This document shows positions 1 to 10,700 of a DNA stretch of 64,000 nucleotides, piece after piece (positions within the stretch are counted from its first letter, which is position 1; each line of letters opens with the position of its first letter). The position numbers and the translations under genes are program-made. The notes under the pieces are model-generated. The model did no database searches, was not told where the DNA came from, and saw nothing but the letters and a program-made list of their open reading frames with translations. Source of the stretch: Marinobacterium sediminicola (lineage in GTDB: Bacteria > Pseudomonadota > Gammaproteobacteria > Pseudomonadales > Balneatricaceae); the NCBI RefSeq assembly GCF_022343685.1, contig NZ_CP092123.1, positions 1,860,001 through 1,924,000 on the forward strand, read 5' to 3'.

Positions 1-712
<712 letters not shown>

Positions 713-740
713 GAATTGCATCGATTCGGCAAAAGCAAAC

Positions 741-771
741 CCCGGATGCCCGACAAAGCATCCGGGTTTTT
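741..771. terminator. Intrinsic terminator after katG
   Basis: A perfect 9-bp stem CCCGGATGC/GCATCCGGG (741-749 and 758-766) with an 8-nt loop is followed by TTTTT on the + strand. On the other strand it is followed by a weaker T-rich stretch, so it may also serve the leftward OsmC-YcaO gene that ends at 798. Confidence 0.85.
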
Positions 772-797
772 ATGTTTCAGCCTGACTCATCCTGTGC

Positions 798-2984
798 TCA
801 GAGGGCCGCTCGTGCCGCCCGAGCCTGATGCAGTTTCTTATAGCTCTCGATCAGTTTCTGATGCCGCTCCAGTCCTTCAAGCCCAATACTGGTTCTGGTC
901 AGGCCGTGGAAACGCACTTCCCCGGTGATTGAGCCCACCACATTCTGCATGGTTTCGTTACCGAACATGCGGACCAGATTGGGCAGGTAATCATCCAGCT
1001 CAAGCTCGTCATCCAGGGTGATTTCCAATACCGCCCTGAGCGCCTGATAAAAGAGCCCTCGTTCGACGGTATTGTCGTTGTAATCGAGGAACTCACAGAC
1101 CAGATCATAGGCCTCTTCATACTGCTGCAAGGCCAGATAGATCAATGCTTTCAACTCACCGACACAGAGCTGACCCCAGACGGTATTTTCGTCGAACTCG
1201 ATCCCGATCAGTGTCGGCACCTCGGTATAGTGATCCAGTTCACTTTCCTCAAGGCGCTCAACCAGATCTGCCAGCGCATCCTCATCCAGTGAATGGATGT
1301 TCAATATATCTTCACGGAAAGCCAGAGCCTTGTTGGTGTTGTCCCAGATGAGATCTTCAGCCGGATATATTTCCGAATATCCGGGCACCAGGATACGGCA
1401 GGCCGTCGCGCCCAAGTCGTCAAAGACCGCGATGTAGACCTCTTTATCCAGCGCTTCAAGAATCTGCATCAGGCGTGCGTTTTCTTCCTCGTTGCTGCCG
1501 GAGAAATCCCACTCGCAGAACTCGTAATCGGAACGCGCACTGAAGAATCGCCAGGAGACCACACCCGTTGAATCAATGAAATGCTCAACGAAATTGTTGG
1601 GTTCCGTCACCGCATGGCTGTTGAAGGTCGGCGGCGGCACATCGTTCAGGCCCTCAAAACTGCGCCCCTGAAGCAATTCAGTCAGACTGCGCTCCAGTGC
1701 TACCTCAAAGCATGGGTGAGCCCCGAAGGAAGCAAAAACACCTCCAGTACGCGGGTTCATCAGCGTGACGCACATCACCGGGAACTGGCCACCCAGCGAC
1801 GCATCCTTAACCAGCACTGGAAAACCCTGCTCCTCCAACCCGTTGATGCCATCGAGAATATGCGGGTACTTTTCCAGCACACTCATGGGAACATCAGGAA
1901 GCGCGATCTCCTCTTCGATGATCTGCTTTTTAACCGCACGTTCGAAAATCTCGGACAGGCACTGAACCTGTGCCTCATACAGAGTATTACCGGCACTCAT
2001 GCCGTTACTGACGAACAGGTTTTCGATCAGGTTTGACGGGAAGTAAACCACTTCCTGATCGGACTGGCGTACGTAAGGAATGGCACAGATACCCCGGTCA
2101 ATACGACCTGAATTGGTGTCGATAAGGTTGGAGCCACGCAGTTCCCCATCCGGGTTGTAAATGGACAGACAGTGTTCATCCAGCAGCCCTTCGGGAATGT
2201 CATCATCTTCGGTCAGCGGGAACCATTTCTCGTTCGGGTAATGGACAAAATCGCTGTTCGCAATCTCTTCGCCAAAGAAATGATCGTTGTAGAAGAAGTT
2301 GCAACTCGCACGCTCAATGAATTCGCCCAGCGCGGAGCAGAGTGCACTTTCCTTGCTGGCGCCCTTGCCATTGGTGAAGCACATGGGTGAAGCCGCATCA
2401 CGAATATGCAACGACCAGACATTGGGTACGATATTACGCCAGGACGAGACTTCGATCTTCATGCCGAGCTGCTCCAGCACTCTGGTCATGTTGGTGATCG
2501 TATCTTCCAGTGGCAGGTCTTTACCCGGAATATAGGTGCGGGCTTCACCCTCGGTCATACCTGAAAACAGCAGCGCCGAGTCTTCATCCAGACTGCTGAC
2601 TTCTTCAATCTTGAATTCAGGACCTTCCTGCACCACTTTCTTCACGGTACAACGATCGATGGAACGCAAAATGCCCTGCCGATCCTTCTCGGAAATGGTA
2701 TCCGGCAACTCGACCTGAATCTGAAAGATCTGATTGTAGCGGTTCTCGGGATCAACAATGTTGTTCTGCGACAGCCTGATATCGTCTGTGGGAATATCAC
2801 GCGCTTTGCAGTAAACCTTTACAAAATAGGCCGCGCACAGCGCTGATGACGCCAGAAAGTAATCAAAGGGACTCGGCGCGGAGCCATCACCCTTGTAGCG
2901 GATCGGCTGATCCGCCGTAACGGTGAAGTCATCGAATTTGGCCTCGAGCCTGAGGTTATCTAAAAAATTTACCTTGATTTCCAT
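798..2984 (-). CDS. ycaO: OsmC-YcaO fusion protein (728 aa)
   Basis: Two-domain fusion. Residues 1-~130 form an OsmC/Ohr-like domain with two conserved-position cysteines, C50 (SSALC) and C112 (DRC), the pair used for peroxide or thiol chemistry in that family. Residues ~140-580 are a YcaO ATP-binding domain with the three Glu-rich nucleotide-binding signatures (SALGEFIERA, CLSEIFERAV, FGAHPCFEVALERSLTELLQ). The remaining C-terminus looks helical and TPR-like. From ~150 onward it aligns by eye along the length of E. coli YcaO, which has no OsmC domain and has been linked to RimO-dependent methylthiolation of ribosomal protein S12. Other YcaO proteins use ATP to activate backbone amides. No peptide precursor, TfuA partner or RimO gene is nearby, so a RiPP role is unlikely. 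Last gene of a leftward group beginning with ylqF. The substrate is unknown. Confidence 0.9.
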   Translation of the reverse strand: MEIKVNFLDNLRLEAKFDDFTVTADQPIRYKGDGSAPSPFDYFLASSALCAAYFVKVYCKARDIPTDDIRLSQNNIVDPENRYNQIFQIQVELPDTISEKDRQGILRSIDRCTVKKVVQEGPEFKIEEVSSLDEDSALLFSGMTEGEARTYIPGKDLPLEDTITNMTRVLEQLGMKIEVSSWRNIVPNVWSLHIRDAASPMCFTNGKGASKESALCSALGEFIERASCNFFYNDHFFGEEIANSDFVHYPNEKWFPLTEDDDIPEGLLDEHCLSIYNPDGELRGSNLIDTNSGRIDRGICAIPYVRQSDQEVVYFPSNLIENLFVSNGMSAGNTLYEAQVQCLSEIFERAVKKQIIEEEIALPDVPMSVLEKYPHILDGINGLEEQGFPVLVKDASLGGQFPVMCVTLMNPRTGGVFASFGAHPCFEVALERSLTELLQGRSFEGLNDVPPPTFNSHAVTEPNNFVEHFIDSTGVVSWRFFSARSDYEFCEWDFSGSNEEENARLMQILEALDKEVYIAVFDDLGATACRILVPGYSEIYPAEDLIWDNTNKALAFREDILNIHSLDEDALADLVERLEESELDHYTEVPTLIGIEFDENTVWGQLCVGELKALIYLALQQYEEAYDLVCEFLDYNDNTVERGLFYQALRAVLEITLDDELELDDYLPNLVRMFGNETMQNVVGSITGEVRFHGLTRTSIGLEGLERHQKLIESYKKLHQARAARAAL

Positions 2985-3050
2985 TACGTCACTTTCTGGA
3001 TTAGAAATTTGAATTGATCTGGCAGATACAGTCGAGCGAAAGCGGCCAAA

Positions 3051-4226
3051 TCATACGAACTGGCCGGCACAAAAGCCCGATGCCCAGGCCCATTGGAAGT
3101 TGTGGCCGCCCAAATGGCCGGTAACGTCGAGGCATTCACCGATGAAGTACAGCCCCTTCGCTTTATTGGCTTCAAAGGTTTTCTGTGACACTTCATTGGT
3201 GTCGATTCCCCCCAGAGTCACCTCAGCCGTTCGATAGCCCTCGGTGCCGGATGGTTTGATGTTCCAGTGTTTGAACTGCTGCTCTACCGCTTGCAGACGC
3301 GCATTGCTGTACTGCCCAATCTCGCCTTCGAAACCCCAAAGGTCACAAAGGGTTTGCGCGAGGCGTTTGGTCATATGCTGCGCTATTAATGTTCGCAGTT
3401 CAGCTTTTGGCCGCTGCTGACGTTGATCTCTAAGCCATTCCGACAGCGCCAGCTTTGGCAACAGATCAATTTCGATCTCATCCCCGGCATGCCAGTACGA
3501 GGAGATCTGCAGAATGGCGGGGCCGCTGAGGCCTCGGTGGGTCAGCAACAGGTTCTCGGTAAAGCTCATGCCGTTACAGGTCACCGTCACCGGCTGTGAG
3601 ACGCCCGACAGGGGCTTTAAATGCTCAAGCAGGTCAGGCTGAAGCGTAAACGGAACCAGAGCGGCCTGCCTTGGCGTCACGTTAAGACCAAACTGCTCTG
3701 CAACATCATAGGCAAAGCCGGTTGCGCCACCATTGGGGATCGACAGCCCTCCGGTCGCAATGACAACGGACTCAACATCAAATTGGCCACGGGACGTTTT
3801 AAGGTGATACCCCTGCTCTCCCGGCTGAATCTCGAACACGCTGGTTTCGGTCATTATCTCGACGCCAGCCCACTCACACTCGGTCAGCAGCAGTTGCAAA
3901 ATTTCCTTGCTGGACTCATTGCAAAACAGCTGGCCCGGCGTTTTCTCGTGATATTCAATGCCATGCCGATCTACCAATTCGACAAAATCCGCGGCACTGA
4001 AACGGCTCAATGCTGATTTGCAGAAATGGGGATTACCGGAAAGGAAGTTGACCGGCGAGTTGTGCAGATGGGTAAAGTTACACCGCCCACCACCGGACAT
4101 CAGAATCTTGCGCCCGATTTTCCTGGTATGTTCCAGCAACAGTACCTTGCGGCCCCGATAAGCAGCGGTGGCAGCACACATCAATCCCGAAGCGCCACCA
4201 CCAATAATCACAACATCGTAATTCAC
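3051..4226 (-). CDS. HI0933/BaiN-family flavoprotein, NAD(P)/FAD-dependent oxidoreductase
   Basis: About 391 aa with an N-terminal Rossmann FAD-binding motif (VVIIGGGASGLMCA), the family signature GRKILMSGGGRCNFTH and a C-terminal FAD segment ending GGHNFQWAWASGFCAG. It belongs to the HI0933/YhiN/BaiN group, whose E. coli member is YhiN; the physiological substrate of most members is not known. I chose the GTG at 4226 as start: it sits 6 nt after GGAG and gives the usual MNYDVVIIGGG beginning, whereas the longer GTG start at 4247 adds seven residues with no family support. It starts 32 nt after the stop of the Lys-rich gene and is probably co-transcribed with ylqF. Confidence 0.88.
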   Translation of the reverse strand: MNYDVVIIGGGASGLMCAATAAYRGRKVLLLEHTRKIGRKILMSGGGRCNFTHLHNSPVNFLSGNPHFCKSALSRFSAADFVELVDRHGIEYHEKTPGQLFCNESSKEILQLLLTECEWAGVEIMTETSVFEIQPGEQGYHLKTSRGQFDVESVVIATGGLSIPNGGATGFAYDVAEQFGLNVTPRQAALVPFTLQPDLLEHLKPLSGVSQPVTVTCNGMSFTENLLLTHRGLSGPAILQISSYWHAGDEIEIDLLPKLALSEWLRDQRQQRPKAELRTLIAQHMTKRLAQTLCDLWGFEGEIGQYSNARLQAVEQQFKHWNIKPSGTEGYRTAEVTLGGIDTNEVSQKTFEANKAKGLYFIGECLDVTGHLGGHNFQWAWASGFCAGQFV

Positions 4227-4258
4227 ATATGACTCCACCGGGGCCACCCGGTACGGGG

Positions 4259-4558
4259 TTACTCGTTTGCCGCCTGTTCGTGCTCACGCTTTTCAGCGTT
4301 CAGCTTACGGATCTTGTCTGCAAGGGGACCGCCATGACGTGTTCCCTTGCGGCCTGCCTTGATGTCACGCTCTTTGGCCGGCATGGTGGCATCTTTATTG
4401 CGGTCAGCAATTGCCTGGTGCTTCTTGCGTTGCTCCAGTGCTTTCTTGCGACGACTTTCCTTACTGGTCGGATCGGCCAAAAGTTCCTGCTTCTTGGGCT
4501 TACGCTCAAGAACGGTCATCAGGCTGCCCAGTTTGCGTGATTTCTTGTTACGACTCAT
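4259..4558 (-). CDS. Small Lys/Arg-rich protein downstream of ylqF
   Basis: 99 residues, strongly basic and helical in character (KKSRK, SRRKKALEQRKKHQ, DIKAGRKGTRHGG), without cysteines, membrane segments or a signal peptide. The start ATG overlaps the ylqF stop in an ATGA arrangement, which implies translational coupling with that ribosome-assembly GTPase. A nucleic-acid or ribosome-related role is a fair inference from charge and context. I do not recognise a named family; it is vaguely reminiscent of basic Der/YihI-type accessory proteins, but I see no alignable motif. The coupling and clean reading frame make it a real gene. Confidence 0.7.
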   Translation of the reverse strand: MSRNKKSRKLGSLMTVLERKPKKQELLADPTSKESRRKKALEQRKKHQAIADRNKDATMPAKERDIKAGRKGTRHGGPLADKIRKLNAEKREHEQAANE

Positions 4559-5478
4559 GACTTCTGCTCCTCCGCCTCGGCGGCGGCCGCTTCTGCTGCA
4601 GCCGCTTCGGCTGCAGCCAGTTCGGCCTCAATACGTTTACGCTCCCACTCTTCGACGGTTTCGAAGGTGATTTGACCCAGTTTGCCGGCACGCATCTCGG
4701 TCAACAAAATTTCCGATGCCTTATGGCGATCCACAACCCCACCCGGACGCAGGCAGCCGCGTTTACGGCCTATTTCGTCCAGAAGCTCATCCTGACCCTG
4801 TGGCAAGGATTTCAACTTGTAACGCTCCTGCAATCGCTGCGGATAATCGTGCAACAGGAACCCTGCCGCATAGGCTGCCACCATCTCGTGTTCGATGGCC
4901 GTATCCTTGATCGCACCGCTGGCAGCCAGGCGATAACCGGAATCCTCATCCTCGATCTTGGGCCAAAGAATACCGGGGGTATCCGACAGCGCCATGCCGT
5001 TGTGAACACTGTATTTTTTCTGTGCCTTGGTAACCGCCGGTTCGTTACCAACCTTGGCAATCTTGCGCCCCAACAGCGCATTGATCAGGGTTGATTTGCC
5101 CACATTGGGAATCCCCATGATCATGGCACGTACAGGACGATCCTGACGTACTCGAGCCGGTACCATCTTCTTGCAGATGTCCGGAATACGCTTGATCAGC
5201 GACTTCTGTTGGGTATCAAGCGCCATGGCGGTGATTCCCTCTTTGGCATTGAGGAAATCCAGCCATTCCTGAGTACGTTCGGGGTCTGCCAGATCCTGCT
5301 TGTTCAGCAATTTCAGAACCGGCTTACCCTTGCGCAGCTGATCAACCAACGGGTTTTCGCTGGACATCGGCAGGCGTGCATCCAGGACTTCGATCACCAC
5401 ATCGATCTCATCCATTACCTGCGCAATTTCTTTGCGCGCCTTGTGCATATGGCCGGGAAACCAGTTGATACGGGTCAT
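4555..5478 (-). CDS. ylqF: Ribosome biogenesis GTPase YlqF/RbgA
   Basis: 307-aa circularly permuted GTPase. The motifs run in permuted order: G4 LLNKQDL near residue 60, G1 GIPNVGKST near 125, and G3 DTPG near 168. The N-terminus INWFPGHMHKARKEI is the family hallmark. RbgA acts in late 50S subunit assembly in Bacillus; the role in gammaproteobacteria is less studied. The last ~35 residues are a low-complexity Ala/Glu tail of repeated AAAEA units encoded by an imperfect repeat (about 4575-4625), absent from the core family. First gene of a leftward group; its stop overlaps the next start. Confidence 0.92.
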   Translation of the reverse strand: MTRINWFPGHMHKARKEIAQVMDEIDVVIEVLDARLPMSSENPLVDQLRKGKPVLKLLNKQDLADPERTQEWLDFLNAKEGITAMALDTQQKSLIKRIPDICKKMVPARVRQDRPVRAMIMGIPNVGKSTLINALLGRKIAKVGNEPAVTKAQKKYSVHNGMALSDTPGILWPKIEDEDSGYRLAASGAIKDTAIEHEMVAAYAAGFLLHDYPQRLQERYKLKSLPQGQDELLDEIGRKRGCLRPGGVVDRHKASEILLTEMRAGKLGQITFETVEEWERKRIEAELAAAEAAAAEAAAAEAEEQKS

Positions 5479-5603
5479 GCTCTATCCAGTGCTTGTGTTC
5501 GGAAGGCTGCACATTATACCTGCCATATGAACTCAACCATACCTGCAAGCCCGAAAGTGATGATAAAATCCTCTTTTAAATTCAGCTCTACCCGGGGAGA
5601 TCC

Positions 5604-6830
5604 ATGGAAAGCACATCGGAACAGAGCCAGACCCTGCTGGCGCGGCAACCTATCTTCGATCATCAGCAACGCGTGATCGCTTATGAACTGGTTGCCAATG
5701 ACGCAGGCCATCTGAATGCCATGCTGGAAATCGATCCGGAGGCCGAGTCGGGCTCTGAACTGCTGTTGCATGCCTACACCAGCATTTCCGATCAGGGCGA
5801 GATCAAGCGCGTACCCGCTTTTATCCGCGTAAGTCAGAAAATGATCCTGGATGGCAGCATGCCCGCTCTGCCTGCCAAGCAGGTGGTGATCTCCGTGCGC
5901 ATCACGGAGCCTGACAACATGGAACTGCTGCGGGCCATTCACGCCATGGTCAAGGAAGGATACCGCTTTGCGCTGCATGACTTCCGCTACAGCCCGGCCT
6001 ACGATACCGCCCTTAAACTGGCCAAGATCGTACGTATCGACGTCAGCGACTTGAGCACAGACGAAATTGACGAACAGGCAAAGCACCTGGCCCCATACAA
6101 GTCCACCCTGCTGGCCAGCAACATTTCCAGCTTCGAAGCGCTTGAAGACTGCATTCAGAGTGGATACAAGCTGTTTCAGGGAAGCTTCCTGAGCAAGCCG
6201 AAAGTCGTCAAGGGCCGTAAGGTCAGTGCCAACCAGATTGCACTGATGCAGCTGATTCAGGAACTGCAGAAACCTTCCACCACACCGGAAGCCCTGGAAG
6301 ACATGATCATCCGCGATCCGATCCTGACCTACAAACTCCTGCGCATCGTCAACTCGGCTGCGTACTCTCTGGTTCGACAGGTGGAGTCCGTCGCTGAAGC
6401 GGTGGTACTGCTGGGCATGGAACAGGTTCGCAAGTGGGCCACCCTGATCGCCATGTCTGCCAACAAGGACAAGCCTGAAGAGCTGACCCGTATTCTGCTC
6501 ACTCGTGGCCACATGTGTGAGATGATTGCTCAGAGCCTTAACCTGCCCAATCCATCCGGTTTTTTCATGGTCGGCATGATGTCCGGCTTGCACGCCATGC
6601 TCGATATCGACCAGCCAACCCTGCTCGAGCAGTTGCCACTGGGTGATGACATCAAACTGGCACTGAGTGAGGGCAAGGGAGAGATGGGGCAAATGCTCAA
6701 GCAGGTCATGGCCTACGAATCAGGCGACTGGGACCTGCTGCCAAGCAACTTTGATGTATCCCTGTACGAAGCCACTTACCGCCACAGCCTTAAATGGACC
6801 AAGGAGTCCATGCAGGCGATGTACGAATAA
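5604..6830 (+). CDS. EAL-HDOD signalling protein (YuxH type)
   Basis: 408 aa. The N-terminal ~200 residues are a degenerate EAL-like domain beginning LLARQPIFDHQQRVIAYELV; the Glu-Ala-Leu signature and metal ligands needed for c-di-GMP hydrolysis are not seen. Residues ~205-400 are an HDOD domain (IIRDPILTYKLLRIVNSAAY; VLLGMEQVRKWATLI), an HD-superfamily fold that lacks hydrolase residues and serves as a protein scaffold. Proteins of this build are regulatory rather than catalytic and often influence motility or c-di-GMP responses. Start ATG at 5604 follows GGGGAG with ideal spacing. Single gene, followed by a 12-bp inverted repeat. Confidence 0.88.
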   Translation: MESTSEQSQTLLARQPIFDHQQRVIAYELVANDAGHLNAMLEIDPEAESGSELLLHAYTSISDQGEIKRVPAFIRVSQKMILDGSMPALPAKQVVISVRITEPDNMELLRAIHAMVKEGYRFALHDFRYSPAYDTALKLAKIVRIDVSDLSTDEIDEQAKHLAPYKSTLLASNISSFEALEDCIQSGYKLFQGSFLSKPKVVKGRKVSANQIALMQLIQELQKPSTTPEALEDMIIRDPILTYKLLRIVNSAAYSLVRQVESVAEAVVLLGMEQVRKWATLIAMSANKDKPEELTRILLTRGHMCEMIAQSLNLPNPSGFFMVGMMSGLHAMLDIDQPTLLEQLPLGDDIKLALSEGKGEMGQMLKQVMAYESGDWDLLPSNFDVSLYEATYRHSLKWTKESMQAMYE

Positions 6831-6853
6831 CCCCATACTTTAGACGATAAAAG

Positions 6854-6889
6854 GCACGCATTCGGTGAAGGGGAAGCCCGAATGCGTGC
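6854..6889. terminator. Inverted repeat between EAL-HDOD gene and rraA
   Basis: Perfect 12-bp arms GCACGCATTCGG/CCGAATGCGTGC with a 12-nt loop. The + side lacks a T-run (AACATATTT follows); the - side is followed by CTTTTAT. Probably a transcription end point for the EAL-HDOD gene and a back-up for rraA. The rest of the gap (6890-7080) is AT-rich and I see nothing else in it. Confidence 0.6.
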
Positions 6890-7084
6890 AACATATTTCC
6901 ATATTCTCCTGTCTGGGCAGGCCAACACACCTCCCGTGCGCTGTTAAATACCAGTATAGACAGCGTTGAAAATTTTTCGCGCAGAAATTCTGCCTATTTT
7001 TTATACTTTTTTACAAGTGCAATAAAAGCATATGCTTACATGCATTGCTTAAGGTCGTACATGAAAAAGTGTCAGGAACAAGGG

Positions 7085-7115
7085 AAAAACGGGGACTATC
7101 AGAGCGACAGCCCCG
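7085..7115 (-). terminator. Intrinsic terminator of rraA
   Basis: On the - strand a CGGGG...CCCCG stem with a short loop is followed by TTTTT, 8 nt after the rraA stop. Confidence 0.7.
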
Positions 7116-7122
7116 GCGGGAA

Positions 7123-7614
7123 TCAGCCCTGGGGCAGTTCCAGTTTTTGCGCTGAAACCAGCACACCGTTGTTGTCCGCGTAGACATACTCGCCCGGACG
7201 GAAAGTCACACCACCAAAGGTAACCGGTACATTCAGCTGGCCAACACCCAACTTTTCGGTTTTCATTGGATGCGTGCCCAGTGCCTGTACACCCAGCTCG
7301 AGCTCGGAAATCGCATTCACGTCACGGATACAGCCGTAGATGATAATACCTTCCCATCCGTTCTTCTGCGCTTTTTCTGCCAGCATATCGCCCAGCATGG
7401 CACGACGCATGGAGGCGCCACCATCAACGACCAGCACCTTGCCTTCACCTGGCTGAGCGACCTGCTCACGCACCAGTGAGTTATCTTCGAACGCTTTGAT
7501 GGTAACAATCTGACCACCAAAGGTTTCGCGACCGCCATAGTTGCCGAACATGGGCTCGACTACCTGAACCAGGTCTTCAAAGTGATCACACAGATCGGGC
7601 AGCAGGTCTTCCAT
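7123..7614 (-). CDS. rraA: Ribonuclease E activity regulator RraA
   Basis: 163 aa. Trimeric RraA binds the C-terminal region of RNase E and lowers its activity; the fold resembles a class II aldolase-like barrel but the E. coli protein is not a methyltransferase. Diagnostic stretches are ELCD-type start [45 protein letters not shown] and [11 protein letters not shown] longer frame begins at 7665, but the ATG at 7614 is preceded by AAGGAG with 6-nt spacing and matches the family length, so it is the start. Its target rne lies in the same window at 54 kb. Confidence 0.95.
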   Translation of the reverse strand: MEDLLPDLCDHFEDLVQVVEPMFGNYGGRETFGGQIVTIKAFEDNSLVREQVAQPGEGKVLVVDGGASMRRAMLGDMLAEKAQKNGWEGIIIYGCIRDVNAISELELGVQALGTHPMKTEKLGVGQLNVPVTFGGVTFRPGEYVYADNNGVLVSAQKLELPQG

Positions 7615-7719
7615 CGGGTGCTCCTTCAATTCGAATAATGTTGCCGGGGATGATCGCCGATCCATGCCGCATTTGCACTACAACTTATGCAGTAGAATCG
7701 GCACACAAGAGATGCCTTT

Positions 7720-10700
7720 CTAGTCCCGCATGGCAGCCAGAAGCGCCTGAACCGGGTGCGGCAACTGCTGATCATCAAAGCGCTTCACCTGCGAGCGGCA
7801 AGAATAGCCCGTGGCCACCAGCTTGCCCTTGTTCTCGGGCTCGTTGACGATCCCGCGCCAGCTCAATTCATAGATATCCTTCGAGCGTTGCAGATTGTCG
7901 CTTTCGTGACCAAAGGTACCCGACATGCCACAGCACCCCGTGGAGACTACCTCCAATGTCTGCCCCAGCGCTTCGAAGATCGACTGCCATTGACGAATTG
8001 TGGGTGCAGCGGAGGTCTTTTCGGTACAATGCGCCAGCAGACGGTACACACTGGGCACCATTTCCGGCCGTTCCATTTGATCAAGCCGGGCACTCAGCCA
8101 TTCCTGAATCAACTGCACAGGCGGCAGTTCACCTTCAATCACATCCTTGTATTCCTGGCGATACGTCAGGGTCATTGAGGGGTCAATACCAATAAGCGGT
8201 ACTTCATAAGCCGCAATCTGTTGCAACATCTGCGCATTGCGCCTGGCCGCCTTATCGAAGGCCTTCATGAAGCCGTGAACATGCAACGGCTTGCCGTTGG
8301 GCATGAAGGGTGCCACCAGCACGAAGAAACCCAGCTTGCCAAGCAGATCAACCAAATCCAGCACCAGGCGCGTTTCGAAATAGCTGGTAAAGGCATCCTG
8401 AACAATCACGACAGTGCGCTTGCGTTGTGCTTCGGTCAGCCCTTCGATTACTGCGGGCGTCGCCCAGTCGATCCCCCGCGCATCCAGCCCCTGTTTAAGG
8501 CTGTTGGTACAAATGACCGGGCTGTCGACCATACCGCCCACACGGCGCATGAAACTGCGCACCAGAGTGTTGCGCATTGCCCAGTTGTAGGGTGCCGGGA
8601 ATTTCGATAACGTCGGAATCATGTACTCCAGACTGCCCACCAGGTAGTCCTTCATCGGGCGCAGATATCGGCCGTAATACACTTCCAGGAAACGGGCGCG
8701 GAAATCCGGCACATTGACCTTGATCGGACACTGGCCCACACAGGATTTACAGGCCAGGCACCCCATCATTGCCTCATGGACCTCATTGGAGAAATCATAA
8801 TCCCCTCTCCGCTTGGCCAGTGTGTTTCGAATACGGCTCGGCAGGGAACGGACAAACCCCCGCTGGCGCACCTGTTCCGCTTCCGCGGTCACTTCAACGC
8901 CACGGTTTGCCATCAGTCGTAACCACTCGCGAATCAGGGAGGCACGCCCTTTGGGAGAATGAATACGCTCTCGCGTTCCTTTCCAGCTCGGGCACATGGC
9001 GTCGTTAGGATCGTAGTTATAGCAGGCGCCGTTGCCATTACAGTTCATCGCCGAATCAAACTGGTTGCGCGTCGCCTCACCGATCTGGCGGTCGAACTGT
9101 CCACGAGTGGCCACATTGTCGACTTTCAACAGCTCGGCACCCTCAATCATGGGTGTGGCGATCTTGCCGGGGTTGAGCTGGTTTCGCGGATCGAAACAGC
9201 CCTTGATCTGCTGCAATACCGGATACAGCGGGCCAAAGAATTCAGGTGCATATTCGGAACGCACACCTTTACCGTGCTCTCCCCACAACAGTCCCTTGTA
9301 CTCCTGGGTCAGGCGTACCACTTCATCGGTGATCTCGCGGATCAGCGTTTCCTGTGCAGGATCTTTCATGTCGATCGCCGGACGAACATGAAGCACACCG
9401 GCATCCACATGTCCGAACATGCCGTAGGCCAGCCCTCTGTCATCCAGCACCTTGCGGAAAGCCATAATGAAATCAGCCAGGTTTTCAGGCGGAACAGCGG
9501 TATCTTCAACAAACGGAATCGGGCGTTTCTGACCCTGAGCATTGCCCAGCAACCCCACCGCTTTCTTGCGCATACCCCAGACTTTGTTGATCTCGGCCGC
9601 ACCATAGACCACGGTATAGCCAAAGCTTTTACCCGCTTGGCCACTGACCGCTTCCAGGTGCTGACACAGTTTTTCCACCTTCGCCCGCAGCTCGGCCTCG
9701 TCATCACCGGTGTACTCAACCAGATTGATGCCCTGAATCGCAGGGTCCCCTTCCTTTTCCGGGAAGTAATCACGCACCGTATCCCATACGATGTCCCCCA
9801 TTGCCAGATTCAGCACCTTCGAATCGATGGTTTCGATGGAGGTCGGCTGCCACTCCATCAACGCCTTGGCGTCACGCAGTGAAGACTCGAAACTGTCATA
9901 TTTGATATTGACCAGTGCCGCATGTTTGGGGATGGGCAGCACATTGAGCTTGGCCTCGGCAATGAAGGCCAACGAGCCTTCTGCACCGCATAAAATTGAG
10001 TTCAGGTTGAAACGACCGGACTCATCACGGATATGTGCCAAATCGTAACCGGTCAGGCAACGGTTGAGTTTGGGGAAACAGGCATCGATCTCGGCCTGTT
10101 TGTCTTTCTGGATTGAGTCCAGCAGGCGGTGAGCTTCACCGACACGGTCCTCTCGCTGCTTGATCTGCTCCAGTTCCTCGTCGCTGATTGGACCTGACTG
10201 CCACAGGTTGCCATCCAGCCATACGCTGGTCAGTTCCAGCACATGATCACGGGTCTTTCCATACAGCACTGAGCCCTGGCCGCTGGCATCCGTATTGATC
10301 ATCCCGCCGACCGTCGCGCGGTTACTGGTCGACAGTTCTGGCGCAAAGAAAAGGCCATAGGGCTTCAGTGCTGCATTGAGCTGATCCTTTACCACCCCGC
10401 CCTGAACACGTACCCAACGCTCGTCCGGGTTGATCTCGAGGATGCGATTCATGTGCTTGGAAACATCCACGATCAGACCATCCGTCAGTGACTGACCGTT
10501 GGTGCCGGTGCCACCGCCTCGCGCGCTCAGTACCACCTCACGGAAGCGAGGCTCGTTGGACAGGCTGGCGATCATGACCAGGTCATCGGTGTTTTTCGGG
10601 TACAGCACACCTTGAGGCAGTACCTGATAAATACTGTTATCCGTTGCCAATACCACTCGGTTGGCATAGTCCGGGTTCAAGTCCCCCTTGAAGCCCTGCT

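Noticed and set aside
716-928. 70-codon frame after katG
   Set aside because: Contains the katG terminator and then runs antisense through the OsmC-YcaO gene.
798-2984. YcaO gene as part of a RiPP (azoline peptide) cluster
   Set aside because: No precursor peptide, dehydrogenase, TfuA or exporter nearby; the sequence aligns with housekeeping E. coli YcaO.
4575-4625. GC-rich repeat in ylqF as a mobile or recombination element
   Set aside because: It is in frame and only encodes the Ala/Glu low-complexity tail.
5514-6692. Long open frame (392 codons) on the minus strand under the EAL-HDOD gene
   Set aside because: It mirrors the codon pattern of the + strand gene, which has clear domains and a ribosome box; the antisense product is His/Gln-rich without any recognisable motif.
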